From contig NZ_JALMUV010000004.1 of NCBI RefSeq assembly GCF_023155275.1, forward strand, positions 62,001 through 126,000: a stretch of 64,000 nt of DNA, in the 5' to 3' direction. Shown piece after piece: positions 25,956 through 37,651 of the stretch (the first letter of the stretch is position 1; every line of letters starts with the position of its first letter). The stretch is from Streptomyces rhizoryzae. GTDB lineage: Bacteria > Actinomycetota > Actinomycetes > Streptomycetales > Streptomycetaceae. The notes under the pieces are model-generated. The model was not told the origin of the DNA. It saw only the letters and a program-made list of their open reading frames with translations, and made no database searches. The translations under genes were made by a program, and so were the position numbers.

Positions 25956-26393
25956 ATGTTGATGCGCACCGACCCGTTCCGCGAGCTCGACCGGCTCACC
26001 CAGCAGCTCCTGGGCACGTCCGGCACCTGGTCGCGCCCGTCCACGATGCCGATGGACGCCTACCGCGAGGGCGACGTCTACGTCATCGCCCTCGACCTCC
26101 CCGGGGTGAGCCCCGACGCCATCGACATCGACGTCGAGCGGAACATGCTCACCGTCAAGGCCGAGCGCCGGCCGACGACCAAGGGCGAGAACGTCCAGAT
26201 GGAGCTGTCCGAGCGGCCGCTGGGGGTCTTCTCCCGCCAGCTGATGCTCGCCGACACCCTCGACACCGAGCACATCGAGGCCGACTACGACGCAGGGGTG
26301 CTGACCCTGCGCATCCCGATCGCGGAGCGCGCCAAGCCCCGCAAGATCGCCATCAGCGGTTCGTCCGGGCAGAAGCGGATCAGCAGCGGCTGA
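25956..26393 (+). CDS. hsp18: HSP18 small heat-shock protein
   Basis: 145 residues, the usual length of Streptomyces HSP18. It starts MLMRTDPFRELDRL, and the alpha-crystallin domain runs from about residue 35 to 135 (PMDAYREGDVYVIALDLPGV ... GVLTLRIPIAERAKPRKI). It is an ATP-independent holdase for heat-damaged proteins. The ATG follows GGAGGTG. It is divergent from rheA and under its operator, and is only distantly similar to the two Hsp20 copies at 12.6-14.2 kb. Confidence 0.95.
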   Translation: MLMRTDPFRELDRLTQQLLGTSGTWSRPSTMPMDAYREGDVYVIALDLPGVSPDAIDIDVERNMLTVKAERRPTTKGENVQMELSERPLGVFSRQLMLADTLDTEHIEADYDAGVLTLRIPIAERAKPRKIAISGSSGQKRISSG

Positions 26394-26415
26394 CCCGGTT
26401 CCGGCCCGCAGCGGC

Positions 26416-26451
26416 GGAGGCGGGCGCGCACTCCCCCGCGCACCCGCCTCC
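26416..26451 (+). terminator. hairpin after hsp18
   Basis: GGAGGCGGG at 26416-26424 pairs with CCCGCCTCC at 26443-26451, with further CGCG pairing inside. It may end or attenuate the hsp18 transcript before the DUF2267 gene. Confidence 0.6.
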
Positions 26452-26473
26452 CGGCTTCCGGAGGAAGGGGGCA

Positions 26474-26875
26474 ATGATGGTGGCCATCCGGGAGGACACG
26501 TTCCTGGAGCGCGTCCGGGAACGCGGCGAGTACCCCACCCGGCACGAGGCCGAGCGGGCCGCCCGGGTCGTCCTCGCCCTGCTCGGCGCCCACCTGGTCG
26601 GCGAGGAGCGGGCCGTACTCGCCGCCCGGCTGCCCGAGACCTACGCACTGATCCTGCTCAACCCCCTGCCCGCGGCCGAACCGCTCGACCCCGAACGGTT
26701 CGTACGCGCCACCGCGGCATGGATCGAGGGGGCCACCGAGGAGACCGCCAAGTGGGATGTCGGCGCGGTCCTGAGCGTGGTGGCCGAAGCCGCCGGTGAC
26801 GACCTCACCCGGCGCCTCCTGCTCCAGCTCCCGGTGGGCTACGACCTGCTGTTCGGCCGTCCCCTGCCGGCCTGA
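26474..26875 (+). CDS. DUF2267 protein (copy 1)
   Basis: 133 residues. The order FLERVRERGEYPTRHEAERAARVVLALLGAHLVGEE ... LPVGYDLLFG is the DUF2267 pattern, a small helical domain of unknown function. A GGAAGGGG site precedes the ATG. It is followed by a second DUF2267 gene, and the two share the layout -GxYPT--EA-R-, GEER--LAARLP and LLFGR. Confidence 0.8.
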   Translation: MMVAIREDTFLERVRERGEYPTRHEAERAARVVLALLGAHLVGEERAVLAARLPETYALILLNPLPAAEPLDPERFVRATAAWIEGATEETAKWDVGAVLSVVAEAAGDDLTRRLLLQLPVGYDLLFGRPLPA

Positions 26876-27064
26876 CATCCCCGCCCGCCGCCCGGCCCGG
26901 CGGGCGCGGCGCCACCCCGGCACCGCGCCCCGCCCGGCCGGGCCCGTTCGCGGCGCGGACCGGCCGGCCCGCACGCCGGCCACCGCCCGCCACCGGACCG
27001 GTCCCGCCCGCCGGACCGGTCCACCGACTCCACCGACTCCACCGACCCGACCGAGACGAAAGGC

Positions 27065-27517
27065 ATGCCACCCGCCATGACCGACCAGCTGCACCTGGAC
27101 CGCCCGGACGTCGCGATGTCCTTCCCCGCCCTGCTGGCGAAGGTCCGGTACGAAGGGGCCTATCCGACGGAGGAGAAGGCCCGGGAGGTCACCCTCCAGG
27201 TGCTCGGGGCGCTCGGCCGCCAGCTGATCGGCGAGGAACGCGTCGCGCTGGCCGCCCGCCTGCCGCTGGAAGCCGCCCTGGAGTTCACCGGACAGGCGCC
27301 CGCCGCCGAGCGGTTGACGGGCTGGGGCTTCGTGAAGGACCTGGCCCGGCGCACCGGCACCAGCCCCGCGGTGGCCCGCTGGAACGCCGGCACCGTCTTC
27401 TCGGTCCTGGCCCGCCTGGCCGGCCCGGACCTGCTCGACGACATCCTCCACCAGCTCCCCGACGGCTACCCCCTCCTCTTCGGCCGGGCCGAACTCCGCC
27501 TGCGCCAGACGGCGTAG
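27065..27517 (+). CDS. DUF2267 protein (copy 2)
   Basis: 150 residues (or 146 from the ATG at 27077; the ribosome site GAAAGG fits neither start ideally). It contains LLAKVRYEGAYPTEEKAREVTLQVLGALGRQLIGEERVALAARLP and ends LPDGYPLLFGRAELRL, as in DUF2267. It is a paralogue of the upstream gene, from which it is separated by about 190 bp of Pro/Gly-coding-like but unassigned sequence. Function unknown; the position beside hsp18 suggests stress. Confidence 0.8.
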   Translation: MPPAMTDQLHLDRPDVAMSFPALLAKVRYEGAYPTEEKAREVTLQVLGALGRQLIGEERVALAARLPLEAALEFTGQAPAAERLTGWGFVKDLARRTGTSPAVARWNAGTVFSVLARLAGPDLLDDILHQLPDGYPLLFGRAELRLRQTA

Positions 27518-27571
27518 CGCGGGCGCCCGTCCCCCGCGCGCCCGCCGCCCCCGGCCGGTCCCGCCGCGCGG

Positions 27572-28960
27572 TCAGAGCCGGTCGAGGGGGATGGCGCGGG
27601 CCAGAGCCCGGGAGCCGGTGTCGTTGGGGTGCAGGCCGTCGGCGGCGGCGTAGCGGGCGCGAGGGCGGTCCGGGTGGGCGGGGTCGGCCAGCGCCCGGTC
27701 GAAGTCGGCGACGGCGTCGAAGGCCCCGCCGGTACGGATCCAGTGGTTGACCCGGGCGCGCAGCCGCTCCGCGTCGGCGGTGTGCCCGGGGTAGCCGTGC
27801 AGCGGGATGACGGTGGTGCCGATGACCTTGATGCCGCGCCGGTGGGCGGCGCGCACCAGGGACGCGTAGCCGTCGATGAGCTGCCGTGCGGAGAGCGGGC
27901 GGTGGGACGGCGGGAGGCACCGCGTACGGGACCGGTTGAGGCCGATGTCGTTGCTGCCCAGCTCCAGGATCACCGTGCGGACGTCCGGCCGGTCCAGTAC
28001 CTCCCGGCGGAAGCGGGCCACGCCCCGCTCGCCGGAGCAGGGGCTGTCGGTGAGCAGCATGTTGCCCGCGATACCGCGGTTGACCACGCCCAGGCCGCGC
28101 CGGGCGGCGGTCAGCCGCTCCGCTAGGTCGTCGGGGTAGCGGCCGTCCGCCCCGGGGGTGGTGCCGACGCCGTCGGTGACCGAGTCGCCGAAGGCCACCA
28201 CCGTGCTGCGGGCCGGTGCGTCCCGGCTCAGGACATCGACGCCGGTGAGGTAGTACGTCGCCCGGGAGGTGCGGGTGTAGGCGGTGGGCAGGACGTCGGC
28301 CAGGTGGTCGCCGGGCGCGCGGTAGGCGGGCGTCAGGCCGACCCGGTGGAAGGTGGCCGGGCCGGTCCGGCCGGTGAGGCGCAGGGTGATCGCCAGTTCC
28401 TGGCGCGGGGACGCGGGCAGGGGCAGCGGGTCGCCGGTGAGTTCCCCGCCGGGCGGCACGACCGCCGAGCCGGCGCCCCGGAAGGTCACCCGGCGGGTGG
28501 TGCCGGGCCACACCGCGCCGCCGCCGGCGGACCGCGCGACGGCCGCCCCGCCGAGCTTCAGGGGCGCGGTGCCGTAGCGGTTCGACAGCCTGATCCGGAT
28601 CTGCGAGCCGCCGGCGGTGACCCGTACGACCTGGCGGACCGACTCGTTCCGGAAGCCGCCCTCGGACCAGTTGCCGGGGGCGTCCTCGGCGCGTCCCGCG
28701 GGCGGCTGGACGGCGGCGCCCCAGGCCTGCGCCCAGTGCGGGCGGCCGGTGCCCTGCCCACCGGGGGCGGCGGGCGCGCCGGGCACGGCCGGCCCGGCGG
28801 GCGCGCAGCCGACCGCGAGGGACAGGACGGCGGTGGCGGCGGTGACGGCGCCGACGGCCGGGGCGGTGGTGGGGGCCGGCGGGCGCGGCCGCGCGCCCAG
28901 GGCCGTGGGCTGCCGTTCCGGGATCCGCTTCCGCGTGCGGAGCAGGCTCGAAAGGTGCAT
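27572..28960 (-). CDS. secreted SGNH/GDSL hydrolase
   Basis: 462 residues. A hydrophobic segment ending LSLAVGCAPAG is a signal, possibly a lax lipobox. The N-terminal half is a beta-rich accessory domain (HWAQAWGAAVQPPAG ...). The catalytic domain shows GDSVTDG (block I, Ser), a GIAGN region (block II Gly), GSNDIG (block III) and DGLHPND (block V Asp/His). It should be an extracellular esterase or lipase. The ATG at 28960 follows GGAA. It is on the opposite strand to the DUF2267 genes. Confidence 0.87.
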   Translation of the reverse strand: MHLSSLLRTRKRIPERQPTALGARPRPPAPTTAPAVGAVTAATAVLSLAVGCAPAGPAVPGAPAAPGGQGTGRPHWAQAWGAAVQPPAGRAEDAPGNWSEGGFRNESVRQVVRVTAGGSQIRIRLSNRYGTAPLKLGGAAVARSAGGGAVWPGTTRRVTFRGAGSAVVPPGGELTGDPLPLPASPRQELAITLRLTGRTGPATFHRVGLTPAYRAPGDHLADVLPTAYTRTSRATYYLTGVDVLSRDAPARSTVVAFGDSVTDGVGTTPGADGRYPDDLAERLTAARRGLGVVNRGIAGNMLLTDSPCSGERGVARFRREVLDRPDVRTVILELGSNDIGLNRSRTRCLPPSHRPLSARQLIDGYASLVRAAHRRGIKVIGTTVIPLHGYPGHTADAERLRARVNHWIRTGGAFDAVADFDRALADPAHPDRPRARYAAADGLHPNDTGSRALARAIPLDRL

Positions 28961-29034
28961 GGGTCGTTCCGCTTTCCGTTCGTCGTCGCAGGGACCGCGT
29001 ACGGGTCGCAGGCGGGCGCCGGGCCCGGCGGCCG

Positions 29035-30219
29035 TCAGCTCGGCCGCTCGGCACAGGCTCCCCGGCCGCCGGAGGCTCCCTCGCCACCGGGTGCCCCGCC
29101 TCTTCCGGGCACCCCGCCGCCGTTTCCGGGCGTGCGGCCGCCCTCGCGCTCCCTCCCGTCCCCACCGGTCCCGGCCCCGCCGGACGCCCGGCCGGAGGGG
29201 GCCCCGGCAGCGGGCGGCGCCTCGTCCCCGCACAGCCCGGGGGCCACCTCCGCCGCGAAGAGCCGGAGCGAGCGCAGGGTGCGCTCGTGGCCGGGGTCGA
29301 CGGGGTGGACCTGGAGGATCAGGTCGGTGGCGAGGGGCAGCGTGCGGTCGGCGCGGAGGGCGGCCAGCACCTCGTCCGGGGTGCCGGCGCAGGTGTCGTT
29401 GCGGGCGGCGCGGGCCGCTTCCGGGCCGGCCTGCGCGGCGTAGCGGGCGAGCCCGGCCTCGGCGTCGGCCACCGCCTCGGCCCGGGTGGGCGCGACGTAC
29501 ACCGACCGGGAGAGTCCGATCCGGGGGGCGGTGTCCGCTCCGGGGTGCCGCCACCGGTCCAGGTACGCCTGGGCGAGGGGGAGTTGGACGTCGCCGAGGG
29601 GGGCTGCGGTCGGGCTCGGGCGGCTGTCGGGGGCGGGGCCGGCGGAGGTGCGGGCGAGCAGCAGGCCGTTGCCGCGTTCGGCCGCGCGGACGGCGCCGGC
29701 CCTGCCGAACGTCGCCTCCCACAGCCGGCCGGTGAGCCCGGGCGCCGGCGGGAACAGCGGCGGTCCGCCGGGGATCAGCCGCGCGCCGCCGAGGGCGTCG
29801 CGGACGGTCCGCAGGGACTGCGCGTACCGCTCCCGGCGGCCTTCGGGGGAGCGGCCGAAGAGGGCGAAGGCGGTCGCGCCGCCGCCGGTCCCGAAACCGA
29901 GTTCCAGCCGCCCGCCGCTCAGCGCGTCGAGCACCGCGGCGTCCTCGGCCAGCCGCAGCGGGTCCTCCAGCGGCAGGGTGATGATGCCGGTGCCGAGCCG
30001 GAGCCGTTCGGTGCGGGCCGCGGCCGCGGCGAGGAAGCCCAGCGGCGCGGGCAGTCCGCCCTCCTGGTGGGCGTGGTGCTGGGCGACCCAGCCGGACGCG
30101 AAGCCCAGCTCCTCGGCGGTGGTGAGGAGCTCCAGCGCCCGGGCGTACAGCTCGGGGGGCGGGACCTCGTCCACGAGCCGGGTGAACACGCCCAGCCGGA
30201 AGGGGAGTTGCGCGGTCAT
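29035..30219 (-). CDS. LLM-class flavin-dependent oxidoreductase
   Basis: 394 residues, luciferase-like (beta/alpha)8 fold. It opens LPFRLGVFTRLVDEVPPPELYARALELLTTAEELGFASGW, with QHHAHQEGGLPAPLGFLAAAAARTERLRLGTGI and FGTGGGATAFALFGR as family blocks. It would use reduced FMN/F420-type flavin to oxidise a small molecule; no substrate is indicated. The last ~50 residues are a Gly/Ala/Arg-rich low-complexity tail not expected in the family. GAGAGGA precedes the ATG. Confidence 0.88.
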   Translation of the reverse strand: MTAQLPFRLGVFTRLVDEVPPPELYARALELLTTAEELGFASGWVAQHHAHQEGGLPAPLGFLAAAAARTERLRLGTGIITLPLEDPLRLAEDAAVLDALSGGRLELGFGTGGGATAFALFGRSPEGRRERYAQSLRTVRDALGGARLIPGGPPLFPPAPGLTGRLWEATFGRAGAVRAAERGNGLLLARTSAGPAPDSRPSPTAAPLGDVQLPLAQAYLDRWRHPGADTAPRIGLSRSVYVAPTRAEAVADAEAGLARYAAQAGPEAARAARNDTCAGTPDEVLAALRADRTLPLATDLILQVHPVDPGHERTLRSLRLFAAEVAPGLCGDEAPPAAGAPSGRASGGAGTGGDGREREGGRTPGNGGGVPGRGGAPGGEGASGGRGACAERPS

Positions 30220-30299
30220 CCGGTCCTCTCGTTCGGCCCGGGCGGCCGGCGGCGGCGCGCCCGCGGTGCTTCGAGTGGTGCAGGGATATCCCTGCCCGC

Positions 30300-31097
30300 T
30301 CACCGGCCGGCCAGTCGGCCGCCGCTCCCCTCCCCGGGCAGCCCGGTGGGCGTACGGGTCACCGTGCGGCCCGCGGCGGCCGCGGCGCGGGCGAACCGGA
30401 CGGCGTCGAGGACGGCCGCACCGCCGGGGTCGTTGTTGAAGTACACGTAGACGTCGGCGCGGTCGGGCCAGGTGGCGGCCAGCCGCCGCACCCAGGTGTC
30501 CAGCGCCTGCCGCCCGTAGCGGGGCCAGGGCTGGGCGCGGCCCTCGTGGCAGCGCAGGTAGCCCCAGTCCGCGGTGCGCCACAGCGGCGTCACCGGGCGG
30601 GCGCCGCGGTCCGCCCAGCACAGCGCGGCGCCGCGGCGTTCCAGCACCGCGCGGATCCGGTCCGTCCACCAGGAGGCGTGGCGGGGCTCGACGGCGACCC
30701 GGACGCCGGCGGGGAAGCAGCCGAGGCAGGCGTCCAGCAGCCCGGCGTCGGCGGGCAGCGTGGGCGGCAGCTGGAGCAGGACGGGGCCGAGCCGGGGGCC
30801 GAGGCTCTGCGCGCGGGACAGCAGCCGCGCCACCGGCTCCTCGGGCTCGCGGAGCCGTTTGATGTGGGTGAGGAAGCGGCTGGCCTTCACGGCCATCACG
30901 AAGCCGTCCGGGGTCCGGTCGCGCCAGTCCGCGAAGGTGCCGGCCGCCGGCAGCCGGTAGAAGGCGGCGTTGCTCTCGACGGTGGCGAAGCCGCGGGCGT
31001 ACTCCTCCAGCCAGCGGCGCTGCGGCACCTCCGCGGGGTAGAGGACGCCGCGCCAGTCCCGGTACTGCCAGCCGGAGGTTCCGAGGTGGAGGGTCAT
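30300..31097 (-). CDS. DUF72 TIM-barrel protein
   Basis: 265 residues. It opens LHLGTSGWQYRDWRGVLYP, the DUF72 signature, followed by FATVESNAAFYRLP, FVMAVKASRFLTH, VLLQLPP, VAVEPRHASW and VYVYFNNDPGGAAV at successive strands. The family is a TIM barrel of unknown activity, widely conserved. The ATG at 31097 is preferred because the upstream frame has no family sequence. It is next to the LLM gene on the same strand. Confidence 0.88.
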   Translation of the reverse strand: MTLHLGTSGWQYRDWRGVLYPAEVPQRRWLEEYARGFATVESNAAFYRLPAAGTFADWRDRTPDGFVMAVKASRFLTHIKRLREPEEPVARLLSRAQSLGPRLGPVLLQLPPTLPADAGLLDACLGCFPAGVRVAVEPRHASWWTDRIRAVLERRGAALCWADRGARPVTPLWRTADWGYLRCHEGRAQPWPRYGRQALDTWVRRLAATWPDRADVYVYFNNDPGGAAVLDAVRFARAAAAAGRTVTRTPTGLPGEGSGGRLAGR

Positions 31098-31234
31098 ACG
31101 GGGAGGGTCCCCGGTCGGGCGGGGCGCGTACCGGCGGGCGGGCCGCCGGGCACCGGGCGGCGACGCTCCGTGAGGGCGGCGGGCCACTGCGTGCGGGCGG
31201 GGGGGGGTGAGCCGGCCACTGCTCCGCCTCCACC

Positions 31235-31292
31235 CGGTGAACATTCACCGCAAAAGGTGCATCTTGACAGCTGTCGGGGCACGTTCTATGCA
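31235..31292 (+). promoter_or_regulatory. dnaK promoter with two palindromes
   Basis: TTGACA at 31264-31269 and TATGCA at 31287-31292 are 17 bp apart. CGGTGAA-CA-TTCACCG at 31235-31250 and the palindrome GACAGCTGTC at 31266-31275 overlap or adjoin the -35 and may be repressor sites. I did not find the HspR inverted repeat (CTTGAGT-N7-ACTCAAG). Confidence 0.5.
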
Positions 31293-31401
31293 GAGGATGT
31301 AGCCGACCCCACTGCCATATCAGCAGGTGAGAGGGGTCGCGAGGGGTACGCCGGGCACCGCGTCAGCGCCCCGGACCGGGCCGCGAGACGAGGAGAGAAC
31401 C

Positions 31402-33272
<1,871 letters not shown>

Positions 33273-33276
<4 letters not shown>

Positions 33277-33983
33277 ACGGCCCGACCCACCGCGGCCGGC
33301 TCCCCCGCCCGCCGCTCGCGCTGGTCGGGCGCGGCGGCCCGGAGCGGGGCCCGGCCCCGCCGCCCCGGCCGTCCCCGGACCGGGACGGGCCGGACCCCCG
33401 CGCCGCCCGCCCGGCGACGCCCTTCACCCGGCCCGCCGCCGGGCGCCCCGGCGGCGACCCGCCCGGCCCGGCCCGCACGGGACCGCCCGCCGACGAGCCC
33501 GGCACCGCGGGGCTGGAGGACCGGCTGCGGGAGCGCACCGCCGATCTCCAGCGGCTGAAGGCGGAGTTCGACAACTACCGGCGGCGGGTCCGCCGGGACC
33601 GGTTGGCGGTCGGGCAGATCGCCGTGGTCAATGTGCTGGAGCGGCTGCTGCCGGTGCTGGACGCGGTCGCCGAGGCCACCGAGCAGGGCGAGGTGACCGG
33701 CGGCTTCCGGCGCGTCGTGGACGTCCTGGAGCGCGAGCTGGCCGGTCTGGGGCTGGTGGCCGTCGGCACGGCCGGCGAGCCCTTCGACCCGACCGTCCAC
33801 GAGGCGATGCTCTACACCCCGCCCGCGCGGCCCGCCCGGCCGGGCCGAACCGCGGGGGACGACCGCGCGGTCTGCGCCGAGATCCTCCGCCGGGGCTTCG
33901 CGGTCGGCGACCGGCTGCTGCGCCCGGCCCAGGTGGCCGTCACCGGCGAACCGCCGCCGCGGCCCGGCAGCCCACCCCGCTAA
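33273..33983 (+). CDS. grpE: GrpE nucleotide-exchange factor
   Basis: 236 residues. The start overlaps the dnaK stop as ATGA. The first ~75 residues are Pro/Arg/Gly-rich and probably disordered. A coiled-coil ([30 protein letters not shown]) and the beta-wing domain ([16 protein letters not shown] ... [24 protein letters not shown]) follow. It releases ADP from DnaK. The 3' end overlaps the convergent HEAT-like gene by 4 bp. Confidence 0.93.
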
Positions 33984-36513
33984 GGCCGGTCCCGGGCCGG
34001 CGCGCCCGCCCCGCCCCGCGCCGGCTGCGCGGCCTCCCCGGTGATCCGGTGCAGTGCGTCCGCGGCGGCCGTCCGCAGCGCCTCCGGTTCCGCCGGATCG
34101 CCGCACAGGCCCCGCAGGACCGGCGCCGCGTCCCCGGCGAGCGGGCCCAACTCACCCAGCCAGGCACAGGCGTTGGCGTCGAACCGCCAGCCGCGCCGCC
34201 CGGCGACCCGGCCGGTGCGGGGGCGCCGGGCGAGCACTCCCAGCAGCAACGGCACGACCTCGTCGGCCACGTCCGGCCCCACCGCCCCACCGGGCACCCG
34301 GACCCCGCGGCCCATGAGCGCGCGGATCGCGGCCAGTCCGGTTTCCGGGTCGGCTCCCCCGGCCACCCGCCGCAGCACGGCCAGCGCCTCCGGGTCGTCC
34401 GAGCCGCGCCGCCGCAGGAACGTGCAGGCGGCCGCCGCGGCCTCCAGTGCGGCGAAGCCGGGGCAGCCGCCGGGCCCGGTGCCGTCGCCGGACCCGCCGC
34501 GGACCGTCGCGTCGATCCGCCGGCTGAGCCGCTCCAGTACCCCGGCGGCCTCCGGGACGGCCCGCTCACCGCCGGGCCAGCCCGCCGTACCGGACAGCAG
34601 CGCACCGGCCTCCCCGGGCGGCAGGTCCCGGCCCAGCCGCTCCCGGACCACCGGCCACAGCTCGCCGGCCCGTTCCCGGGCCTGCTCCAGCAGGGCGGCC
34701 GGTGCGGTGCCGGCCCGCACCCGCGCCGCGATGCCCGGTACGCACCGGGGGTCGCCGCGCCGCGCGAGCGCGCCCAGCGCCGCATCGGCCACCGCCGGGT
34801 CCTGCTCCGCGGCGGCCCGCCCGTTCACCACCGCCGCCAGCGCGTCCAGGCAACTCCCGTAGTGCGTGAGGCAGTCGGCCAAGACGGCGGCGCGCCGCAC
34901 CTGGGGGTCCGGGTGGGCGAGGAGGGCCGCGACGGCGGTGGCGTGCGGCGCGTACCGCTCCGGGTCGGCCGCGCACAGCCGGTCCGCCGCGGCGATCAGC
35001 ACCCGGGCCACGGCGGGGTCCATGTCCTCGTCCACCGGGCCGGCCAGCAGCCGCGCCAGCCAGCGGGAGCGGAGGGCGGGCACCGGGGCGAGCCAGGAAT
35101 CGACGGTGTCCACCGGCCCGGACGGCGGCGGCCCCGCCCACTCCGGGTCGCACCAGGCCAGCTCGGCGAGCGCCGGGCCGGCGTCGCCCGCGCAGCGCGT
35201 CAGCGCCCCGAGCACCGCCTCCTCGTCCTCGGGCGCGAGCGGCCGGGTGGCGGCGCTGCCGGACCACGCGCCGGTGCCGTGCGCAGCCGGGCGCAGCAGC
35301 AGGCCGAGCGCGGCACCGAGCGCCTCGGCCGGCTCGCCGCGCAGCCCGCGCCGCAGCCGGGCCCGCGCCTCGGGAGCCTCCGCGCACCGGCCGAGCGCGA
35401 GCAGCAGGCCGAGCCGGACGGCCGGTTCGGCGGCGGTCCGCAGGTGCGCGCAGATCCCGGGGACGAGGTCCTCCTCGGCGGCGGTCGCGTATGCCAGCAC
35501 CACCGGGACGATGCGCCGGACCGCCGGTCCTGCTCCGCGGCGGCCCGCCCGTTCACCACCGCCGCCAGCGCGTCCAGGCAACTCCCGTAGTGCGTGAGGC
35601 AGTCGGCCAAGACGGCGGCGCGCCGCACCTGGGGGTCCGGGTGGGCGAGGAGGGCCGCGACGGCGGTGGCGTGCGGCGCGTACCGCTCCGGGTCGGCCGC
35701 GCACAGCCGGTCCGCCGCGGCGATCAGCACCCGGGCCACGGCGGGGTCCATGTCCTCGTCCACCGGGCCGGCCAGCAGCCGCGCCAGCCAGCGGGAGCGG
35801 AGGGCGGGCACCGGGGCGAGCCAGGAATCGACGGTGTCCACCGGCCCGGACGGCGGCGGCCCCGCCCACTCCGGGTCGCACCAGGCCAGCTCGGCGAGCG
35901 CCGGGCCGGCGTCGCCCGCGCAGCGCGTCAGCGCCCCGAGCACCGCCTCCTCGTCCTCGGGCGCGAGCGGCCGGGTGGCGGCGCTGCCGGACCACGCGCC
36001 GGTGCCGTGCGCAGCCGGGCGCAGCAGCAGGCCGAGCGCGGCACCGAGCGCCTCGGCCGGCTCGCCGCGCAGCCCGCGCCGCAGCCGGGCCCGCGCCTCG
36101 GGAGCCTCCGCGCACCGGCCGAGCGCGAGCAGCAGGCCGAGCCGGACGGCCGGTTCGGCGGCGGTCCGCAGGTGCGCGCAGATCCCGGGGACGAGGTCCT
36201 CCTCGGCGGCGGTCGCGTAGGCCAGCACCACCGGGACGATGCGCCGGACCGCCGGGTCGGAGTGGGACAGCCGCCGCAGCAGCGCCGGCACTCCGGCCGC
36301 CAGCGCCCTGGAGAGCCGTTCCGCCCACTCGCCGACGAGCGCGCAGCCCGCCTCCGCCGCCGCCGCTCCCAGGTCGTCCAGCAGCGCGTCGAGCGCCGCG
36401 CCGCTGCGCTCGCCCGGCTCGTCCAGATCGACGTCGAAGTCCCGGTGGACGACCGTCCGCCAGTCCAGAACGGCCGCGTCCCCCGTGGCGCCCGCGCCCT
36501 CGCTCGCTCCCAT
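33980..36513 (-). pseudogene. HEAT-repeat-like protein gene broken by a 728-bp tandem duplication
   Basis: From the ATG at 36513 the frame encodes an Ala/Arg/Leu-rich helical protein with HEAT-like repeats (DPAVRRIVPVVLAYATAAEEDL, DPQVRRAAVLADCLTHYG). It leaves frame after AAVVNGRAAAEQD, where a second copy of the same 728 bp begins. The correct continuation (PAVADAALGALARRGDPRCVPGIAARV ...) is found only after the second copy, running to 33980. Without the duplication the protein would be about 601 residues. No enzyme motif is visible. Confidence 0.8.
34798..36253. repeat. 728-bp direct tandem duplication
   Basis: 34798-35525 and 35526-36253 are the same sequence. By eye they differ at one base (T at 35492, G at 36220). 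The octamer ACCGCCGG is found at all three boundaries, as expected of slippage or short-homology recombination. 728 is not a multiple of three. Confidence 0.93.
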
Positions 36514-36568
36514 GCGCGCACCCTAACCGGCGGGCGCCGGGGGCCCGAGATGGGGCGGGCGCGAACCG

Positions 36569-37651
36569 TCAGCGCGGCTCCGCGCCCCGCACGGCGCCGT
36601 GCGTCCTCAGCGCCACCACCCGCCCCGCGGGCGACACCGTCACCTCCAGCCGCACCGGACGGCCGTCCCCCGGGTCATTCTGACGGTACGTCAGGAGGTG
36701 GCCGCCGGGCTCACCGGCCGGCGGCGCGAGGACGGCCTCCGCGCCCGCCGCCGCCCCTGGGCACCACTTCCGGACGAAGCGGTCCGCGACCGCGCGCGCC
36801 CGGGCCGCGGGCAGGCTCCCGGTCCCCTTCCCGGTGCCCCCGGCCGGCTGCCACGTGAACCGCTCCAGCACGCGGTCCGGCCAGAGGGCGACCACCGAAC
36901 CGCGCCCGGGCACCTCGGCCATGAGGCGCCAGCGCCCGTCGGGCAGCTTCCGGCCGTCCCCTCCTCCGGTCGGCGCGCCGGGGCCGAACAGCTCGACGAC
37001 GGCCGCGGTCAGCCACGCCTCCTGGGCCATCCGCTCCGCACGCCGGTCCTGCGCCCGCGCTTCCCCGTGCGTCGGCTCGACGGCGAGCAGGAAGAGGCCG
37101 GTCAGCAGCAGCCCGCCGGCGGCGGCCGCTCCGGTGCCCCACAGGGTGTCCCGGACCGTAAGTGGCGGGCGGCGCCGGCGGACCCCCAGGGCGGTGGTGC
37201 CGAGCAGGACCCCGAGCAGGCCGCCCAGCGCGTTAGCCTTGAGGTCGTCGTAGCTGCACGCCCGCCCCAGTCCGGCCACCGCCTGGACCAGTTCGACGGC
37301 GCCGGTGAGCAGCAGCGCCCCGGCCAGCACGGCGACCGGGCGGCGGAACAGCAGGACGGCGAGGAAGCTCACCGGGAGGAACAGCGCGATGTTCCAACGC
37401 GAGGACTCCGAGCCGAGAAATCCCCAGCCGGGCAGGCCGGTGTCGCAGAATCCGGTCTGCCCCGAGCCGCCTCCCCCGGGCAGCAGGGTCACGACGAGGA
37501 CCCCGGCGAGGGCGGCCGCGGTCAGCGCGGACAGGGCGACCGGGCCGCCCCTGGCGCGGGCGGCGGCCGCGGCGGCGGCCCCCAGGAGCGCGGCGAGGAC
37601 GAGGAAGGCCGGTATGAGGCCCGGCAGGGCGCCGATGGATGCGTTGATCAC
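36569..37651 (-). CDS. VanZ-family membrane protein with a C-terminal extracytoplasmic domain
   Basis: 360 residues. About six hydrophobic segments in the first 210 residues include the VanZ core (NIALFLPVSFLAVLLFRRPVAVLAGALLLTGAVELVQ ... CSYDDLKANALGGLLGVLLG). The remaining ~150 residues are soluble (DGRWRLMAEVPGRGSVVALWPDRVLERFTWQPAG). VanZ proteins affect teicoplanin tolerance in enterococci; most have no known role. The GTG at 37651 is preceded by GGAGGAA. Confidence 0.83.
   Translation of the reverse strand: MINASIGALPGLIPAFLVLAALLGAAAAAAARARGGPVALSALTAAALAGVLVVTLLPGGGGSGQTGFCDTGLPGWGFLGSESSRWNIALFLPVSFLAVLLFRRPVAVLAGALLLTGAVELVQAVAGLGRACSYDDLKANALGGLLGVLLGTTALGVRRRRPPLTVRDTLWGTGAAAAGGLLLTGLFLLAVEPTHGEARAQDRRAERMAQEAWLTAAVVELFGPGAPTGGGDGRKLPDGRWRLMAEVPGRGSVVALWPDRVLERFTWQPAGGTGKGTGSLPAARARAVADRFVRKWCPGAAAGAEAVLAPPAGEPGGHLLTYRQNDPGDGRPVRLEVTVSPAGRVVALRTHGAVRGAEPR

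Noticed and set aside
27065..27517. hsp20-like chaperone near hsp18
   Set aside because: The sequence fits DUF2267; no alpha-crystallin motif is present.
33980..36328. A single 782-codon protein over the duplicated region
   Set aside because: Its first ~240 residues are an out-of-frame, Arg-rich reading of the duplicated DNA; the true start is at 36513 in another frame.
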